Source: Demequina aurantiaca (GTDB lineage: Bacteria > Actinomycetota > Actinomycetes > Actinomycetales > Demequinaceae). From it: a DNA stretch of 64,000 bases. The notes below the pieces were generated by a model. The model searched no databases. It had not been told where the DNA came from and worked only from the letters and a program-made list of their open reading frames with translations. Within the stretch, counting starts at the first letter, position 1. The number at the start of each line of letters is the position of its first letter. The stretch lies in contig NZ_BBRF01000001.1 of NCBI RefSeq assembly GCF_000975135.1, positions 1,738,380 through 1,802,379 of the forward strand, given 5' to 3'. The translations under genes and the position numbers were made by a program. Positions 62,149-64,000 of this stretch are shown here, one piece after another.

Positions 62149-62541
62149 ATGAATCCAGTGAAATGGCAGCGAGTGGAAGCTGCAGCAGTCGCAATTGCAA
62201 TCATCGTCGGAATGTTTGTCCTCGACTTTGGCTGGTGGTGGCTGTTGGCGCTGTTCCTGGTGTTCGACCTGTCCGCGCTGGGTTTTCTCGCGAACCCCAA
62301 GGTGGGTGCGGTCTTCTACAACGCGGTGCACAACTACGCGGGCCCCGCGCTACTCGTGCTGATCTACTTCGCGACCGACGCGAGCTGGGTCGCCCTGGTC
62401 GCGATGGTGTGGGCCTTCCACGTCGCGGTCGACCGCGCGCTGGGTTACGGGCTCAAGTACGAGGACGACTTCCAGCACACGCACCTAGGCTGGATCGGCA
62501 AGCGCAAGAGCGCAAGTAAGGAAAGTAGCTCACCCCAGTAG
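62149..62541 (+). CDS. DUF4260 family membrane protein
   Basis: This small membrane protein (130 aa) has hydrophobic helices at about residues 10-45 and 60-95. The conserved VHNYAGPALL and AFHVAVDRALGYGLKYEDDF followed by HTHLGWIG are the DUF4260 signature. Function is unknown. It lies between the repeat-flanked SDR gene and hisD. Confidence 0.88.
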   Translation: MNPVKWQRVEAAAVAIAIIVGMFVLDFGWWWLLALFLVFDLSALGFLANPKVGAVFYNAVHNYAGPALLVLIYFATDASWVALVAMVWAFHVAVDRALGYGLKYEDDFQHTHLGWIGKRKSASKESSSPQ

Positions 62542-62544
62542 ACT
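62539..62544 (+). promoter_or_regulatory. -10 element of hisD (leaderless)
   Basis: TAGACT, six bases, then the GTG at 62551. It begins two bases before the upstream stop codon ends. Confidence 0.5.
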
Positions 62545-62550
62545 CGTCGC

Positions 62551-63855
62551 GTGCTTTCACTCATCGATCTTCGTGGCCAGAATCTCACCGCGCGCGAGCT
62601 GCTCAAGGTAGTGCCGCGCGCCGACGTCAACGTCGGCGACGCGCTCGCCACCGTCGAGCCGATCATTCACGACGTGCGCGAGCGTGGAGAGGTCGCGCTT
62701 CGCGAACTCGGCGAGAAGTTCGATGGCGTCAGTCCCGAGCACCTGCGGGTCCCAGCGGACGCCATCTCCGAGGCGCTCACCACGCTCGACCGCGACGTCC
62801 TGAACGCCCTCGAAGAGGCCATCACTCGGGTCCGCACGTATCACGAGGCGACTGTGCCGCCGGAGGTCTCCGTGGACCTCGCCGAGGGCGCGAACGTCAC
62901 GCAGCGGTGGATCCCCGTGGGCCGCGTGGGACTCTACGTGCCAGGCGGTCTTGCCGTATACCCGAGCTCGGTCATCATGAATGTGGTCGCCGCGCAGGCG
63001 GCCGGCGTCGAGTCGATTGCAGTGACCAGCCCGCCGCAGAGCGAGTTCGGCGGCCTGCCGCACCCGACCATCCTGGCCGCGTGCGCCCTGCTCGGCATCA
63101 CCGAGATGTACGCGGTGGGCGGCGCTCAGGCCATCGCGATGCTTGCCTACGGAGTTGACGACCTCTGCGACCCCGTGGACGTCATCACCGGCCCCGGCAA
63201 CGTCTACGTTGCGGCGGCCAAGCGCGCCGTGCGCGGCGTGGTGGGCATCGACGCCGAGGCTGGCCCCACCGAGATCGCGGTCATCGCGGACTCCACCGCC
63301 AATCCCGACTTCATCGCCGCGGACCTGCTCAGCCAGGCCGAGCACGATCCTATGGCCGGCTCGGTGCTGATTACGGACGATGCCGCACTCGCCGAGGCGG
63401 TCGAGAAGGCTTTGGGTATGCGCGCCGATGCGACCAAGCACCTCGCGCGTACCAAGGAGGCGCTGAGTGGTCGCCAGAGCGCAGTCATCCTCACCAGCGG
63501 CATCGCGCAGTCCATCGCGGTTGCCGACGCGTACGGCGCTGAACACCTGGAGATTCACACTGCCGATGCCGCGGCCGTCGCGGCGAATATTCGCAACGCC
63601 GGCGCGATCTTCGTGGGACCACACAGCCCCGTGCCGTTAGGTGATTACCTCGCGGGCTCCAACCACGTGCTGCCCACCGGCGGCACCGCACGCTTCGCGA
63701 GTGGCCTCAACACCACGAGCTTCCTGCGCGCCGTCTCTGTGATCACTTACAGCGCCGATGCGCTGGCGGCGGTAGGGGACAAGGTGGTCGCGCTCGCGAA
63801 CGCCGAGGACCTGCCGGCACACGGTGAGGCCATCACCGCGCGCACCAAGCCCTAG
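62551..63855 (+). CDS. hisD: histidinol dehydrogenase
   Basis: HisD (434 aa) catalyses the last two oxidations of histidine synthesis using NAD+ and Zn. Signatures are PVGRVGLYVPGGLAVYPSSV, YAVGGAQAIAMLAYG, DVITGPGNVYVAAAKRAV, DAEAGPTEIAVIAD, LLSQAEHDPMAGS, and AEHLEIHT with Zn-ligand His. The NHVLPTGGTARF motif is near the end. The rest of the his operon is not in the window and could lie to the right. Confidence 0.98.
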   Translation: MLSLIDLRGQNLTARELLKVVPRADVNVGDALATVEPIIHDVRERGEVALRELGEKFDGVSPEHLRVPADAISEALTTLDRDVLNALEEAITRVRTYHEATVPPEVSVDLAEGANVTQRWIPVGRVGLYVPGGLAVYPSSVIMNVVAAQAAGVESIAVTSPPQSEFGGLPHPTILAACALLGITEMYAVGGAQAIAMLAYGVDDLCDPVDVITGPGNVYVAAAKRAVRGVVGIDAEAGPTEIAVIADSTANPDFIAADLLSQAEHDPMAGSVLITDDAALAEAVEKALGMRADATKHLARTKEALSGRQSAVILTSGIAQSIAVADAYGAEHLEIHTADAAAVAANIRNAGAIFVGPHSPVPLGDYLAGSNHVLPTGGTARFASGLNTTSFLRAVSVITYSADALAAVGDKVVALANAEDLPAHGEAITARTKP

Positions 63856-63861
63856 CGCCAC

Positions 63862-63867
63862 TACATT
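63862..63867 (+). promoter_or_regulatory. -10 element of the lipoprotein gene (leaderless)
   Basis: TACATT, six bases, then the ATG at 63874. Confidence 0.45.
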
Positions 63868-63873
63868 GAGCGC

Positions 63874-64000
63874 ATGAGACACGTGCGCTTCTCGCTGATC
63901 GTCGCGGTGGCGACAGCCGTGACCGTGCTCGCGGGCTGCTCCGAAAACGGCGGCGGCCCGACGGAGATTCAGGGTGGCGCAGAGGCTGCGTGCGCGGCGC
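63874..64000 (+). CDS. putative lipoprotein, 3' end outside window
   Basis: Only the first 42 residues are visible. A basic start, MRHVRFSLIV, leads into a hydrophobic stretch and the lipobox LAGC at residues 18-21, followed by a Glu/Gly-rich segment. This is a type II (lipoprotein) signal peptide, to be processed by LspA. No family can be assigned from the fragment. Confidence 0.75.
   Translation, partial: MRHVRFSLIVAVATAVTVLAGCSENGGGPTEIQGGAEAACAA

Noticed and set aside
1-64000. Mobile element, prophage, toxin-antitoxin or defence island
   Set aside because: No transposase, integrase, phage structural gene or restriction/defence protein was found, and gene order is conserved core order throughout. 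The matrixin protease, SDR gene and repeats are isolated.

Overview
The window is high-G+C chromosomal DNA from an actinobacterium, most likely of the order Micrococcales. Three gene blocks point there: pgsA-cinA-clgR-DUF3046-recA-recX, lexA/LysM/nrdR, and a division and cell wall (dcw) cluster that lacks ftsA and continues into pgeF-sepF-yggT-wag31. No rRNA, tRNA, CRISPR array, prophage or insertion sequence was recognised. Nearly all of it is core genome, and I found no multi-gene defence, mobile or secondary-metabolism system. The unusual signals are small: a missing start codon, repeated operator-like sites, an intergenic repeat family, and a recurring leaderless-promoter architecture.

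Layout. 1-10760: a CapA-family protein running off the left edge, pgsA, cinA, clgR, DUF3046, recA/recX, rny, miaB, miaA, dapF and a convergent RsmC-like methyltransferase. 10813-16358: hflX, a DinG-type helicase, a small unknown gene, lexA, a divergent LysM cell-division-suppressor-like gene, and nrdR. 16318-25553: a DEAD-box helicase, serA, a secreted matrixin-like protease, HelD, a PAC2 protein, a cold-shock protein, a spermidine-synthase-like protein and DUF3040. 25589-30101: a leftward moxR-DUF58-transglutaminase operon. 30299-45932: the dcw cluster mraZ-rsmH-ftsL-ftsI-murE-murF-mraY-murD-ftsW-murG-murC-ftsQ-ftsZ. 45975-48760: pgeF, sepF, yggT and wag31. 48871-52391: a DksA/TraR zinc finger, lspA, rluD, a GNAT acetyltransferase and an alpha/beta hydrolase. 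52384-64000: hrpA, divergent dnaE, an SDR oxidoreductase bracketed by repeats, DUF4260, hisD, and a lipoprotein running off the right edge.

How the genes work together. 30299-48760 encodes lipid II synthesis from UDP-MurNAc precursors (MurC, D, E, F, MraY, MurG). It also encodes the septal SEDS/transpeptidase pair FtsW/FtsI, the FtsQ/FtsL scaffold, the Z-ring and its membrane anchor SepF, and the polar-growth organiser DivIVA. DapF at 9208 makes meso-diaminopimelate for lysine or for the peptide stem. The DNA-damage genes form an SOS circuit. LexA-type boxes precede recA and sit in the intergenic region between lexA and the LysM gene, so damage should induce both repair and division arrest.

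Regulation. At least fourteen genes start with a TAnnnT-like -10 hexamer followed 6-7 bases later by ATG or GTG, which is the signature of leaderless mRNAs. Three GTGG(A/G)G repeats at exact 10-bp spacing precede mraZ and should be its autoregulatory operator. The DEAD-box helicase downstream of serA has no usable start codon: where a four-base ATGA overlap would be expected, the sequence reads ATAA.
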